Source: Oscarella lobularis
Lineage: Eukaryota; Porifera; Homoscleromorpha; Homosclerophorida; Oscarellidae
Assembly (NCBI RefSeq): GCF_947507565.1
Contig: NC_089178.1
Location: 1,488,001-1,552,000, forward strand
Length of the DNA: 64,000 nucleotides
Reading direction: 5' to 3'
Shown one piece after another: positions 24,468-36,216 of the stretch. Within the stretch, counting starts at the first letter, position 1, and each line of letters opens with the position of its first letter. The notes under the pieces are model-generated. The model ran no database searches. It was given only the letters and a program-made list of their open reading frames with translations, and was not told the origin of the DNA. A program made the translations under genes and the position numbers.

Positions 24468-27085
24468 ATGTCAAAGCAAGATGAAAGTAGTAGCAGCAGC
24501 GGCAGCGAGAGGAAAAAAGGTCGCGCCTATTCGGAAGACGCGATCGGTCGAAGCAACGACTACTTGACTCTGCCCGAGATCCAAATCGATTCGGACGGCG
24601 CAAAGAGAAGATCGAACTCGTTCGGCAATCTCCCCGACGGCTGCGTCGCCTCTAGAATGCCCCGATCGCGCAGCTACGATTCGGTTCTGTTCGACTTTCG
24701 CGAGGTGGCGGCCGAAGATTTCGCGGTGGGGTCCCCCTAATGGAAAAAACGCCCGTTTTTACTCCCCGCCGCCTTTTTGCAGAGTCAACTGACGCTGCTC
24801 GACTTGAAACTCTTCAAAGCGATCAGCATCGACGAACTGATCAGCGGCGAATGGGAGGGAAAGGAAAAAGTCGCCAAGGCGCCCAACGTCGTCGAATTCT
24901 CGCGTCGTTTCAATAACGTGACCTTTTGGACCCAGCGGGAGCTTCTCGGCACCGAATCGGTCAAAAGTCGCGTCGAAGTCCTACGTCACTTCATCAAAAT
25001 CGCCAAGGTACGAAAGAGAACCGAAAGTTCGCGTGCTCGCCCCCGTCTTTTTTAAGAGGGGGAGTGGCTACATCATCTCGCTTTTTCTCACAGAAACTCT
25101 ACGAGCTAAATGACCTTCACAGCATGATGGCCGTCGTTTTGGCTCTCCAAAGCGCTCCCATTCACCGTCTCATCCAAACGTGGCGCGTACGTCCTTTACA
25201 CCTCTTCCGGGAATTTTTTTCTTTTCATTTTCACCGCAGCAAGTGCCGAACAAAGACAAACGCACATTTCAGAAGCTCGATCGGCTCGTATCGGTTGCCA
25301 ACAATCGGTAAGCGGAGAAGGTGCATCCTCCGCCCAGCTCTTAACCCGAGTACACACAGACAAGCTTTGAGAGATCATCTGGCATCAACGTCTCTACCCT
25401 GCATTCCATACTTCGGTGAGTGAGTGAGCGACTGAGCCCCTCCCTCTCTGTTTCCTATTGTATTGTCTCTGCCCATCCCCTCAGGGATGTACCTGCAAGA
25501 CTTGCTCTACATGAAAGCAATGAGTAAGCGGAATCCGGCGACGGCGACTGCGGGCGGCGACCCTCAGCGAGACAACATCTTGAGAACGATTGTCTATTTC
25601 CAGTCGTCCGAGTATCGTCACATCGAGCCGCTTTATCACATACAGAAGTATCTTCTCAGCGTCGAGTATATGGAAGAAATGCAGAAATTCGTTGACGACA
25701 ATAATTTCAAGTGAGAAATATCCCCTCTAAGAAAACAATTTTTTAAAAATTGAATTTAGATTGTCTTTGTTGTTGGAACCTGCCGGCAGTGAATATCGAG
25801 GGTCTCCTGGCTCAGATAAATTGCCTCGACGCGTTTCCAATGGCCATCCAAGATACCATTCTGAATCAAGCAGTGATATTGATAGAAAATCATCCACGTT
25901 GCCACTTTTGTCATCCCGGGGTGGTGTCCTGCCTGACGGATTTCTTTCACCTCATACGAAGACAAGAAGAAAGTTTGCTGCCATTGGAAAAACGCGAACT
26001 TCGCCGGCAGTCGATACGGAAACGCTATTAAAAGAAAAGGCGGCGTCAGTTAGAAAACACAAAAAATACCACAGTTTAGGGTAAGAGCCAATCAATTAAA
26101 TAATACCTATAGTTACTGCATTTTTTTCTTAGGCGGATACTCGATATTGAATTTCCTCTTGATCAATGCCGGTAAGTTGCGAAAATTTTTCAAACGAAAA
26201 ATTGGATGTCTTTCTTTAGGATCTCCTGTCTTGAGCCACTGGATTTTCCTAACTCAGACATGCTACACACGCCTTTAGCTTCTGCAGATGGTAACAGCCA
26301 TAGTAGCGTACGTTCCGTTTTCAGACGTCGTTTCTCTTGTGGCAGAGCTTAGTAGCTCTGAGAGTGACGAGAGTGAAACGAGCTTTCACCAGTAAGTGAT
26401 CTGAAATGCGAGACACGTTTCCCAGGTGTCATTAATTGTGTTCTTGTACAGTAGTAGCCTCAGCACGATTGCTTCAGGTGATAAGGGAGAGAGCAGCGAC
26501 GAAGCTTCTTACATTTCGCTGGACCAGCGCACCAGAGATGAGGATGCGTTGTTTGAGGGCTACCTGAAACGAAAAACTATTAGAAAATATTCAAAGCGAG
26601 TATACAGGGTAAACTATATGGGATCTCTCTCTCAATAAGTACATTTTTAAAGCTGGATTTTTTTATTTGGTAGCCACGATGGTCAAGATGTTGGGGTATT
26701 GTAGAAAGCGGCTTCTTTCTTCTCTATGATTCCAGTGGAGTGTCCGGAAAACCGGAACGATCCTCTGTACGTGCAATTCCCTTGATCATAGCCAATTTCA
26801 TTTCTGTTTGGGGGCCTAGTTTAAAGCAAAGCCGCGATCTTGTCTTCACCTGGGCGGATGCACCGTTGCTGCCAGCACATCTCCACAACAAAAACCCGTT
26901 TTCACTCTGACTGATGATAAAGGTCAATGCAGTATGAACGCCACTTGAGATAATTCAAACCTTTACTAGGCACAGTGAGAAAATTCTTCACGTCTTCGGT
27001 TGAAGAAATGGAAAAGTGGGTGGACGCTATTCTGAAAGCTATTAAATCGCATAAAAAGGAAGAAGCACCCCTCATACATCTATGA
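24468..27085 (+). CDS. RALGPS: Ral guanine nucleotide exchange factor with PH domain (RalGPS type)
   Basis: The protein activates Ral GTPases. A Ser-rich N-terminus leads to SRSYDSVLFDFREVAAEDFA. The CDC25-type GEF domain follows: SQLTLLDLKLFKAI, WTQRELLG, VEVLRHFIKIAK, YELNDLHSMMAVVLALQS, PSIPYFGMYLQDLLYM, and HIQKYLLSVEYMEEMQKFVD. After a Ser-rich linker comes a PH domain beginning FEGYLKRKTIRKYSKR, containing PRWSRCWGIVESGFLFFYD and ending VEEMEKWVDAILKAI. The stop TGA is at 27083-27085. The single gene identified on the plus strand between 8 and 33 kb, it is divergent from HACE1. Vertebrates have two paralogs (RALGPS1/2), and this could be the ancestor of both. Confidence 0.88.
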
Positions 27086-27279
27086 TAATAACCGCCTGTT
27101 CATAGTATATATACACTAGTTTCCGAGCATAGATCAGAAGAGCTTGACCCTATTTTCATACCACCGTTGATGGATATCTATTGTGAATAAGGACGTGTAG
27201 CTAATTAATAAAGCAGGCAGAAAATGATTCTTCATGGCAGCCAATGCGTTTATTTGTCTCAAATTATCGCCATACCTAG

Positions 27280-29754
27280 CTAGTCATACGCCGGCAACAC
27301 TTCTGGCGACCAGAGTTTGAAAGTTCTGTCATACGATGAAGTCACTATGAATTCTCCGTCTATAAAATATTTATTTCTAAGGGATTTTTATCAATACTGT
27401 CGCGTTTTACCTACCTGGCGATCGATCAACGCACATTACCTTCCCTTCATGGCCAGCAAGTGTCTTCAGAGGTGACCAACCCGGATGCGACCAGATTTTC
27501 GCAGTACAATCATAGCCCCCCGTCACAATGAAACGCCCGTCACCGCCTGAGAAGGAGAGAGAAATGATAAGCCCACTCTAGAAGCCCTGCCTCTTAGTTA
27601 GAGGCACTTTCACTTTCTGTTGCCTCCCATGCCCTCCTCCCTTCCCGGTCCCATTATATATTTTAAGCAAAACAGGCCGGCGGCTCAAGCTTTACAGCTC
27701 CCTTGCCTGAGCTTTACAGCTCCCTTGCCTTGAAATCGAAGGTGGGATACGAGATTCGTATGAGCCGGAACTGTGTAGACTGGCTTTCGCTTTCTTAGAT
27801 CCCAAACTTTCATGGAATGATCCTCGCTGCCTGTGGCTATGTGATACCTTGTAGAAGAACCAATGCCCGCTGACGGAGTTTTGCGCGGAGAGAAGATACG
27901 ACGTACCCATTCGGCGAAAAGTCAACGGCAAGGACGGCTTTTAGGTGACCCTGCAATGGCTGAACACACTTTCCACTACGGAGATCCCACACCAAAACCA
28001 TGGCGTCCAAACCACTAAAGAATCATGACAGGTTTAATTAATCAATCATCAGGGCTGCACAAAATCACCATTACCCTGTCGCAAGGATGCTACCATCGTG
28101 CTGGAAACTGAGACCGTAGACAGGTCTACTGTGACCTTCCTGATTCACAAATAAAACCTACATATGTAGCAAGTCTTTCACGAGAACACTACCTGGTGCA
28201 GAATTTCTGTTTGCGTTTGCAGGTCCCACAGCCTCCACGAATTATCAAAACTAAAAAGCAGAGAGCAAAGTGCCCCTAAGATTCTCTGAAGCGTGCGGGT
28301 CAACGTACCAACAAGCGCCCACGTATCTCCCAGAAGGATGAAATGCCACGCGAGACACTCTATCCGTCATGCAATCCAGCGATGCCAGGGGAACGTCACT
28401 GGATGAAGTGAAAGATTGGGTGAAAAGGAAGCGTTTGTTCTATGGTACGGTTCCTACCTCTCTAAAGACCAAAGATTGATTTTCCCGTCTGCCGCTCCAG
28501 ATGCCAAGCAAGCTGCACTGTCAGACAAACCGACAGTCGCTTCAGGATGGAAGGCAATTCCCCCAACGCGACTGTCATGACCTATGCCACGTGATGACTT
28601 ATTTTTTCTGGCATGTAGTGGTACCTCGTAGAACCCGGATTTCTTCGCACTGAGGAATAGACCAGAGTTTACAGAGTCCAGTCCTTGAAAAAGTATACAA
28701 GTGACAATTTCCCTCATAGACACGCTGGTCCTACCAAGATCCAGTGGCTAGCAGTTTAGAGTTGGCAGCAAACTGGCAAACGCTAACGGGACGCTCGTCT
28801 CCAACTTGACTACAGTAGTTGCTAAAAGTCTACGTATGAAAATTAAAAATTGACCCTATCCTGTGATGATTTGCTAATAGTAACTCGAAGTCTCTTGTGT
28901 AGCGACTGAATCTTTGACGCTCTTTCTGGATCAGGACGAGCACGTTCTATCCTAGCTGTCTTCAATCTTTCCCTTGCCCTATACAAAAGAAAATTATATT
29001 TCATTTGTATTCGTTCAATTAATTGCCTTGGTAGGGAATATTCTGTAATCCAAAGCCGAGAATATCTCAGCGCTTCTGATCCTTCGTGATACCAAACTTC
29101 TTGTTGCTAAACGCATACAGTGACGTCACAAAAAACGCTCGTTCCCTATAATTGCACTTCTTCCTCGTCGTACTTTTCTTCCTTTTCCTTTCTCAGTGCC
29201 TCGCCGCCTAGATTGGATGCGTGAGTGTGCTAACACGAAGAATCCACTCACCTAGCTCGGCGAGCAAAACTCGCAATCTTTCCCGACGATCGGCCGGTCC
29301 TTCGCCGAACAGACCTTAGAAAGACGAAATTCCGATTGAAATTTGGTCGATCAAATTCGACTTACAGATCGGCTCGCCAAATTCTCTCAGTCTCGCCTTA
29401 ATTTGCGTATCGTCTGTCGGAACGGCAATCGCACGAGCCTAAACGGAAAAATTCGCCGGGAAGGGAGGAAGGAGGCCTGTTCACCTTCTTTCGCTTTTCG
29501 AATTCGGCCAACACTTCTTGCTGGCGCTGCTCGGACACGGTACTGAGGTCGTAAGACCCTCCTGGCAAGACAGTTCCAAACAGAATAAAGTCGCAGGAAG
29601 GCTTACCGTCGCTGAAATTGATATTTCCAGCTTTGATTCCGGCTTGAACTGCTGGAGAGAGTCCCTGGATGCTAGATAGAGGCTGTCGCGCCTCTTCGTC
29701 TTTGCTGCCGGCTGCAATACGCACTCGTTTAGCGGCAGGTTGATCGTCGGCCAT
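27280..29754 (-). CDS. PRPF4: U4/U6 snRNP protein PRPF4
   Basis: This is a component of the U4/U6.U5 tri-snRNP in the spliceosome. The N-terminal exons read [34 protein letters not shown], then after an intron [20 protein letters not shown], the splicing-factor motif of Prp4. Seven WD40 repeats follow, for example [19 protein letters not shown] and [15 protein letters not shown], and the last is [15 protein letters not shown], ending LPAYD-stop. Start (29752-29754) and stop (27280-27282) are clear. There are 116 bp to NTMT1 upstream. Human PRPF4 is about 520 residues, and this gene appears full length. Confidence 0.9.
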
Positions 29755-29870
29755 TTTGGATTCTCAAGCTGCGCACAAGACTGCGCACAAGACTGCGCAC
29801 ACTTTATTCATCTGGACGTAAAAAAGTATCTAATTCAGTGCCCACCTAAAATTAAATCAATAGTCTAAAT

Positions 29871-30950
29871 TTATAAATATTTGAACGGCTCGTACATTTT
29901 CACTGGATAGAGGCCTTCAGGGAAATCCATTTGCATGTCTTCTTTTATTATACGAAGCCCACTTTCTTTAAATATACTAAGAAATACCTCGGATGGCCTG
30001 TAAATACAATAAAAACAAAATAAGAGGACCCATACCTTCTAATTAACCTGCAAACACTGCTATCATTGTCATCATACATTTTCTCTGAAGATGACGAGAC
30101 ATTTTCTTTAATAACGATAATCCCATTCTTTGTCAGAGCAGCTTTACAGCGTTGCAAAAAAGCAACTAAGTCATCTTCAAGAAAGAAAAAATCAGATGCC
30201 GGAGTTCAGATACCTGAAATCAGACCATCTGTTAAATAGAGAAGAACCCATTGACACCAGATAACACTGTATCGCGCCATTTCCGGCTCAAAATCCTAAT
30301 TAAAAGGCGTGACTGTTGAATTTATGGCTAATGTTTCTCCCGCAATAACCTGTAAACTGGAACAGATACGCCGTCCAATGCGATCAGCCGCATCAGACTA
30401 AACCCTGAGTCAAATACACCGTCCCATTCGTCTTCGCCACCTACCAGATACTTGTACGCTTGATCGAGAAATTTCCGATTCCTCTCCACCATGTCGACAG
30501 TTTTGAACAGTGGGATCAGAAGTCTCTTCGTGACTCGTCCGATACCGGATCCACAGTCTGAACTAAACGCGTCGGAAAGACGAGAAGGAGGCCTACGACA
30601 AGGATACCTAGAGCGATGCTCGGTTCTACAACAGCGGATGATCCCTTCAGTTCACAGGAAAAAATAAATCAAGTTGTGTCTCTAAAAAAGTTAGCCATCC
30701 TTACTCGAATAAGTGGTTCCAAAAATTTCTTCGATCCTTTCACGTCCACGGAAGATATTCGGCCAAATCCGCCGAGCATTCCGTTGACTGTAGCTGGTTC
30801 ACGCTAAAAAACGGTGAATCTTCGTTGCGAAATCAGATCGCTTTCTAACATTACCTTCCAGTACGCTTCTGCTTTCCCGTACCATTTCTTTGTATCGCCT
30901 TCTGGATCGGACTCGTTCGAGGTCGTTGGTGGCGTGAAAGCCTCCGCCAT
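29871..30950 (-). CDS. NTMT1: Protein N-terminal Xaa-Pro-Lys methyltransferase
   Basis: The enzyme methylates the alpha-amino group of proteins with a free N-terminal XPK motif, using S-adenosylmethionine. Visible segments are KKWYGKAEAYWK, GMLGGFGRISSVDVKGSKKF, the SAM-binding DCGSGIGRVTKRLLIPLF, VDMVERNRKFLDQAYKYL, and RCKAALTKNGIIVIKENV followed by DDNDSSVCR. The protein ends with FPEGLYPVKMYEPFKYL-stop. The start is the ATG at 30948-30950 (MAEAFTPPTTSNE). There are several introns of about 50 nt. Only 74 bp separate it from the STAMBP stop upstream. Confidence 0.88.
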
Positions 30951-31002
30951 GTCTAAACCACGTGACTCGACAATCTTATATGCGTATTTATATCGTGACA
31001 TC

Positions 31003-31024
31003 ATCATCATCATCATCATCATTA
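31003..31024. repeat. (ATC)n run in the NTMT1/STAMBP spacer
   Basis: About seven ATC triplets lie in the 74-bp spacer between the STAMBP stop and the NTMT1 start. No coding frame uses them. Confidence 0.9.
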
Positions 31025-32944
31025 TCAACGAAAACGAAAATCATGAACGATAACGGGCGTAGAAGCTTCTACTGTCACATGAGCGCAGTCCTAAAAAACA
31101 ACATTGTCCTCTTGCTGTATCGTCAAAAACTGTACCTGAAAAAGTTTCGGATCTTTGGGATGAGGATGAAATCCCGTCTGTCTGCAGCTTGAAACAAAGC
31201 GCAGGCCATACGGTCTTGTCAAATTGTAAATACCAATTCTGATTAAAACGCAAAGAACCGCAAGTGAAATCAAAACTAAATGCCATTTTGTGTTCTTACT
31301 GCCGATGCTTGGGAGCACAAACAATTGCAATAGCTTCATCCATCATTAATTGATATCCGCAGTGAGTGTGCAAGTCAACACTCGAGAGAAAACTCGTCTG
31401 CGTTGGATGTGTCTAAAAAATGAGTCTATCACTTTTAGATACGTATATTTAACTCCTTTTATCTCTACATGTATCCATCCGAGTGTGATCAGATCATGGC
31501 CATCCTGATATTCAAAAAGGTCTTCTTCATTGAGAGTCGTGCAAGAATCAGTTGTCCCTTCCTGTTTTGGTACCAGGACGTGGGTGATGTAAAACGCTTT
31601 GCCTCTCTAAAAATGCCAAAAGATTGCATATTTACAGCAAGGAATGCCCTCAAACCAGTTTTCCGGCTAGTATGCCACACGTTTCTATATTTTTCAACGT
31701 GTTTGACATGGCAATGCGCTCAAATTCCCTCATCAAATCGCCAGGAACAAAAATCCGACGAAGTCCATCAATAGTACTTTCCGGATCTAAAGTAAAACAC
31801 CGCCATGAAAAAACGTCTTGATAGTTGCAACGATCCTACCCAAATCTTCAAGTGACGTTATGGAATTAAGTCGGTCCGGAGGCTTTGCTGATCGATCAAA
31901 CGTCGGCATTGCAACAGGCTGATCACGATCAAACGACGGTCCAGACTGATAAAGAGGCGGTGGTTTGGTCGACCTATCAATTGCAGGCCTTTGAACTTCT
32001 TCTCCTATCATAGACGACTCGTTTTGGTAGGCATTAGACAAAGGCTGCAATCCGGTGTCAAAGTAGGCTGGAGCACTGGGAGCTGGACCACTTAAGCTCA
32101 GTCCAGCCATGCCTTGCGCAATAGGAAGAACCGAAGCCGTATCTTCCGCCTCAGGGCCTCTGTCAAAAGGAACGACAAACCCTTCGGATGCTACTGCATC
32201 CGTATAGGTTGGAGGTTGTGTTGATGGTGGTGGTGGTGGTGGTGGTGGGTCAGTCTTTTCTTCTTGTTTCATTCGTCTTTCCTCCTCTCCCCTTTCTGCT
32301 CTCTCCTCGTTCTCTATACGACGCCTCTCCTTTTCTTCCTCCTCTTTTTGACGTTGAATGCGCTTCTCTTCCTCTTCGCGCATTTGCCTCTCTCTTTCGA
32401 CAGCCTAGAAAGGAGCGATTTGCAATCAGTGAACTTATTGATTGATTGATCTTTTCCTACACCTTTCTCTTCTCTTCAGTGGCAAGCCACACGTCATATT
32501 CCCTCACAAATCTATCTTCCAATTTCTTTTTTACCTCTTCCGCTTTGGTCAAAACCACTTTGAGTTTCTGCCGTCAGACATCAGCATAAACTATTATACA
32601 ATAACTTGGTGCTACCATACCTCTTTTCTCTTCGCCTTCTCTTCTTTTGTACTTTCTTTGTATGACGGGTGTTGGGGCAACTTTTCGAGAAAGAGCCTGA
32701 AGAGCAAGCGATATTCCTACGTACATAAAAACGCCTTTCTATGACGTTACGTAATGAACTTTGAATAAAGGATAAATGCGTGTTCTAAGTTGCCCTCGGA
32801 ATAGTACACATTGGCCACTCGTTCCATTTCGATACCGGAGCGATAATAGCGTTTCACTGGAATCGAAGCCTCCAAGTTCACCACGCTAGCACGAGAACTG
32901 AGCGATCGAATACGAAGAGCAGGTTCTTGAACTGCAGACGCCAT
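31025..32944 (-). CDS. STAMBP: AMSH-type K63-specific deubiquitinase
   Basis: This is an endosomal JAMM metalloprotease that removes Lys63-linked ubiquitin from sorting receptors. The N-terminus ([20 protein letters not shown], then [20 protein letters not shown] and [13 protein letters not shown]) is the MIT-like USP8-interacting helix region. A charged Glu/Arg-rich segment with a proline run follows. The JAMM domain is at the C-terminus: [36 protein letters not shown], then after an intron [18 protein letters not shown] (zinc ligands), [10 protein letters not shown], and [18 protein letters not shown], ending VIVHDFRFR-stop. Short exons near 31060-31339 look like a separate small ORF but splice in frame as this C-terminus. 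Confidence 0.9.
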
Positions 32945-33087
32945 CAGATGATCCGGGTTTTTTCTGAGGACTAAATAATTACGTCAGTTCTCGTCGAATG
33001 CATCCGCTTAATGACGTCCATGATTTCACATTCAAAATCTTTCATTCAAAATTCTTTGAATGAATGAAGATAGTGGTTAATCATCGT

Positions 33088-33190
33088 GATGAAGAGCCCT
33101 TAAAAATTTGCCCCCTTCGTGCTCTTGTTTCTCGCGCTCGTTGCCTTCGTTGCCCTTTGCGTAGTAGAAGAATTGCAACTAATGAATCCT
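33088..33190 (+). pseudogene. Degenerate copy of HS2ST1 first exon
   Basis: DNA from GATGAAGAGCCC onward aligns with the first exon of HS2ST1 at 54935-55020, through the same run (CTCTTGTTxCTCGCGCTCG), TTTGCxTAGTAGAA and ATGAATCxTCAATC. Insertions change the frame and a TAA follows the fourth codon. Homology fades after about 100 bp. It is a broken duplicate of the signal-anchor exon only. It lies 155 bp left of the large mobile-element block. Confidence 0.7.
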
Positions 33191-33364
33191 CAATCGACGA
33201 TGATCATCCACATATCGTTCCTCGTGTGAAAGACGTGGAGTGCGCGCTAAGATCGAATGACCAAATTTGGTCGATCCCACGGGCGATTGCATCCAACCCG
33301 GCGGCGTTCTCTCAGTTGCGTCGAATCCGTCGTCTCTATTCAAGCAGGGATACTAGATAATACT

Positions 33365-34084
33365 AGATAATGATGGCCCGTTGTTAGCCATCATGTGATC
33401 CCCGAACACCCTTAGCACGGTGTCCGAGCTCTATTAGTGCCTACAGCATGTGCATTATTGGCATCGCATTGCCTAACCACATCTTTATCTGCCCAGAAAT
33501 ATGTACTTCTGTAAAAAAAATGGGAATGGGGCACCTGGTGGCTATGCCTTTACTCCACAGATTTCAGGTGTTGTATTTATGTATCAAAAGAGCGATTCAC
33601 CTGTCGAGTAAAGGCGACACAGAGCTACTATGCACCCTTCCCTGGCCCCTCTCGGGTGCATGATCATCTCTCAAGTGGCACGTTATCAGCTCGCAGTTGG
33701 GTTTGCATGCTGCGAGCTCCGCTCGCAGCACGACAAACGTACTCCTTTACTGTGTTCCCTCGATGAACGTTACAAATAAAGCTCAACTGTTATGTAACCG
33801 TTAGCCTATATACGTACAGTACTCGTTCCTGATAACTTGATAATCCGGGGTTACTATCAATCTACTGTGACGTAACGTTTTCGGTAGCATTTTCTTCAAA
33901 ATACGGGAGATTATGACATCACAATGAATGTGATGTCATAAAGGCACCTTTGTGTGTGATTGGCCTAAGAGCAGCGATTGTGACGTGAGCGTGACCGACA
34001 GACAGACAGACAGACAGACAAACACTTTGAGATTTTGCCCTTGAGAGCCCCTCCCACCAGGGCGCGCCCTGGTGTTCGGGGAAC
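33365..34084 (+). repeat. Direct repeat copy 1 of the outer element
   Basis: This matches 41413-42055 in the same orientation in a series of blocks. Shared blocks include GCCTAACCA, GACACAGAGCTA, a GCTGCGAGC hairpin, CAATCCGGGGTTACTAT, ATGACATCACAATGAATGTG, a (CAGA)n run at about 33997-34020, TTTGAGATTTTGCCC and the GGGCGCGCCC hairpin. It ends GGTGTTCGGGGAACTAG. The start CCCCGAACACC at about 33402 is the inverse of that end, so each copy is itself a small inverted-repeat element. It is non-coding. Confidence 0.7.
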
Positions 34085-34254
34085 TAGATAATGATGGCCT
34101 TTTGTGAGCCATCATGTGATCCCCGAACACCCTCAGCACGGTATCTATTTCTTACATATCTTGTATTACGCAGTTGTACGGGGTGGCAAACGCAGTTTGC
34201 GAGCCCGTACAATGGCGAGGGAGGCTCTCTCAAACGTGATCTCAAGGCCGGAAG

Positions 34255-34276
34255 TGTATGTATGTATGTATGTACG
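34255..34276 (+). repeat. (GTAT)n microsatellite
   Basis: A short tandem GTAT tract lies inside the nested element block. Confidence 0.85.
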
Positions 34277-34607
34277 TCTGTTCGAGACACTGTATTGTGA
34301 CGTCACCTAAAACCTTTTTTTTTGTACAGCGCATGCGTGACATAGGGCCCAAAACGGTGACCCGAAAAAGGCGATTTACGGCGCGAATAAAGCGTTTTTT
34401 CTTTCATAAACGGAAAAAATGCTTAGAAACCCCTGTTTCCAATTGATCTGTGCTATTTTCCGTGTTATAAATGCGCCGAGAAACCGAAACGCGACAGTTT
34501 TGATTGTCACGCTCTGACGTCACAATCAAAAGCATCCACTCATGTATAGTATGTGATGTACGCGTGTACGGGTAACAGGAAATATGACCCGTACACATGC
34601 ATAGGTC

Positions 34608-34792
34608 CTCCTACGAGCAGGGGGGAATATCGTTGCGCATGCTCGCCGTTAGATGCGGTAACAATAGGTATCAGCCAATCAGAACGCAAAGATCCCTTCT
34701 TCCAAATATTTTTGTCTGGGCCAAGGTGTAGAGGCTTTAGGAACATACCACTATCACCTAATCGTGCGGGACAAAGCAAAAGCTTTCATTTG
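34608..34792 (+). repeat. Left arm of an older palindrome
   Basis: From AGCAGGGGGGAATATCGTTG to AAAGCTTTCATTTG this is the inverse of 41012-41197 with modest divergence. The two arms now flank the foldback element plus the retrotransposon, so both inserted at or near the palindrome's centre. Confidence 0.8.
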
Positions 34793-35507
34793 AGGACCCA
34801 CGAATTTTTAATACATGCTCAGCGTTAGCAGATAATCGGCCGGTAAGACAAAAACCCGACCGCAGCCAGAGAAGACGGTCCTCTATCTTCGCGAATAATA
34901 GCTGAAATTTCACGTACGTTTAGGATGATGTTTACTATCGCCCGCCCAACTGGTTTGGCGCATCAATTCAGTAAAACAGGCCCTAAATGTCATTTTAGCG
35001 CGTTCGCGTTCTCCGCGGCTAACGCCGACAGTTCGCCGTCTTTAACCGCGAGACTCACACAGTATGTTTAGCATCAACGTGCACTACCGTGGACGGACAG
35101 CGGAGGACTCACATTGCCTGACTTGGGCACAGGGAAAGGAAACAGATTATGATACTTCAAGCCGGTAACGGCTGACTCTGTACATGTGAGTTCCTCCGCT
35201 GTCCGTCCACGGTAGTGCACGTTGATGCTAAACATACATGTGTGAGTCTCGCGGTTAGAGACGGCGAACTGTCGGCGTCAGCCGCGGAGAACGCGAACGC
35301 GCTAAAATGACATTAAGGGCCTTTTTTATTGAATTGATGCGCCAAACCAGTTGGGCGGTCGATAGCAAACATCATCCTAAACGTACGCAAAATTTCAGCT
35401 ATTATTCGCGAAGATAGAGGACCTTCTTCTCTGGCTGCGGTCGGGTTTTTGTCTTACCGGCCGATTATCTGCTAACGCTGAGCATGTATCAAAAATTCGT
35501 GGGTCCT
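34793..35507. mobile_element. 715-bp foldback element
   Basis: The ends AGGACCCACGAATTTTT are inverted at 35491-35507. The arms are about 320 bp and nearly identical (GCGTTAGCAGATAATCGG on one side, its inverse on the other). They surround a unique centre of about 70 bp near 35116-35185. There is no ORF. Its right end abuts the terminal TGATAC of the retrotransposon without any spacer. Confidence 0.85.
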
Positions 35508-35710
35508 TGATACTTACCGCTCTGTGCCAACCCCCTGCCGCTCAGGAAAGGGCTTGGCGGTAGGGGGCCCGGACCCAGGGGTCAAAACCGGAAGCGTGCC
35601 GGAAACCCGGTCCCTCACGCCCGGCCGCGGACCATCCACCGACCCCCGTGGGCCGAGCCCCGGCTACGCGAGCCGGCGCCCGGCGGTGGGCCCATGAGCA
35701 CCACCGTCCA
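35508..35710 (-). repeat. B2 terminal repeat of the retrotransposon
   Basis: 203 bp from TGATACTTACCGCTCTG to CACCACCGTCCA, repeated at 35899-36101 with a couple of changes (GGGTCAAAACC against GGAACAAAACC). Confidence 0.9.
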
Positions 35711-35779
35711 GCCGCCCCGTCACGCCTGGGAACCAGGCGGAGAAGAAGAAGAAAAAACCCCCAAGGGAGGGTCGGGAGG

Positions 35780-35898
35780 GAAGAGAAAAGATTGCGTCGC
35801 GCGTAGGTGTGCTTGCCTCGGCCGCTGTGATGCGATTGAGCCCGCCCACGCCCGACGCTCCGTATCAACGACGGTTAACAATAATGTTAACCTGCCAT
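35780..35898 (-). repeat. A2 internal repeat of the retrotransposon
   Basis: 119 bp from AAGAGAAAAGATTGCG to GTTAACCTGCCAT, repeated at the element's 5' end (A1, 40893-41011). It contains the palindrome GTTAACAATAATGTTAAC. Confidence 0.9.
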
Positions 35899-36101
35899 TG
35901 ATACTTACCGCTCTGTGCCAACCCCCTGCCGCTCAGGAAAGGGCTTGGCGGTAGGGGGCCCGGACCCAGGGAACAAAACCGGAAGCGTGCCGGAAACCCG
36001 GTCCCTCACGCCCGGCCGCGGACCATCCACCGACCCCCGTGGGCCGAGCCCCGGCTACGCGAGCCGGCGCCCGGCGGTGGGCCCATGAGCACCACCGTCC
36101 A
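35899..36101 (-). repeat. B1 internal repeat of the retrotransposon
   Basis: The same 203-bp unit as B2, directly adjacent to A2. This B1-A2 junction is the hallmark of split direct repeats. Confidence 0.9.
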
Positions 36102-36216
36102 ATAAACTCTACCTACCCGGGCCCGGCTCGCATCCTCGCCGCTACGACACGCCAATAACTCAGACTACAAGACTCTCATGTTCACCGTTTTCCCCCCTTC
36201 CCCAAAAAGTCCTGTC

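Noticed and set aside
31091-31339. Small membrane protein with a hydrophobic N-terminus
   Set aside because: Correct splicing removes the hydrophobic stretch, and the remaining exons are the C-terminus of STAMBP ([17 protein letters not shown]).
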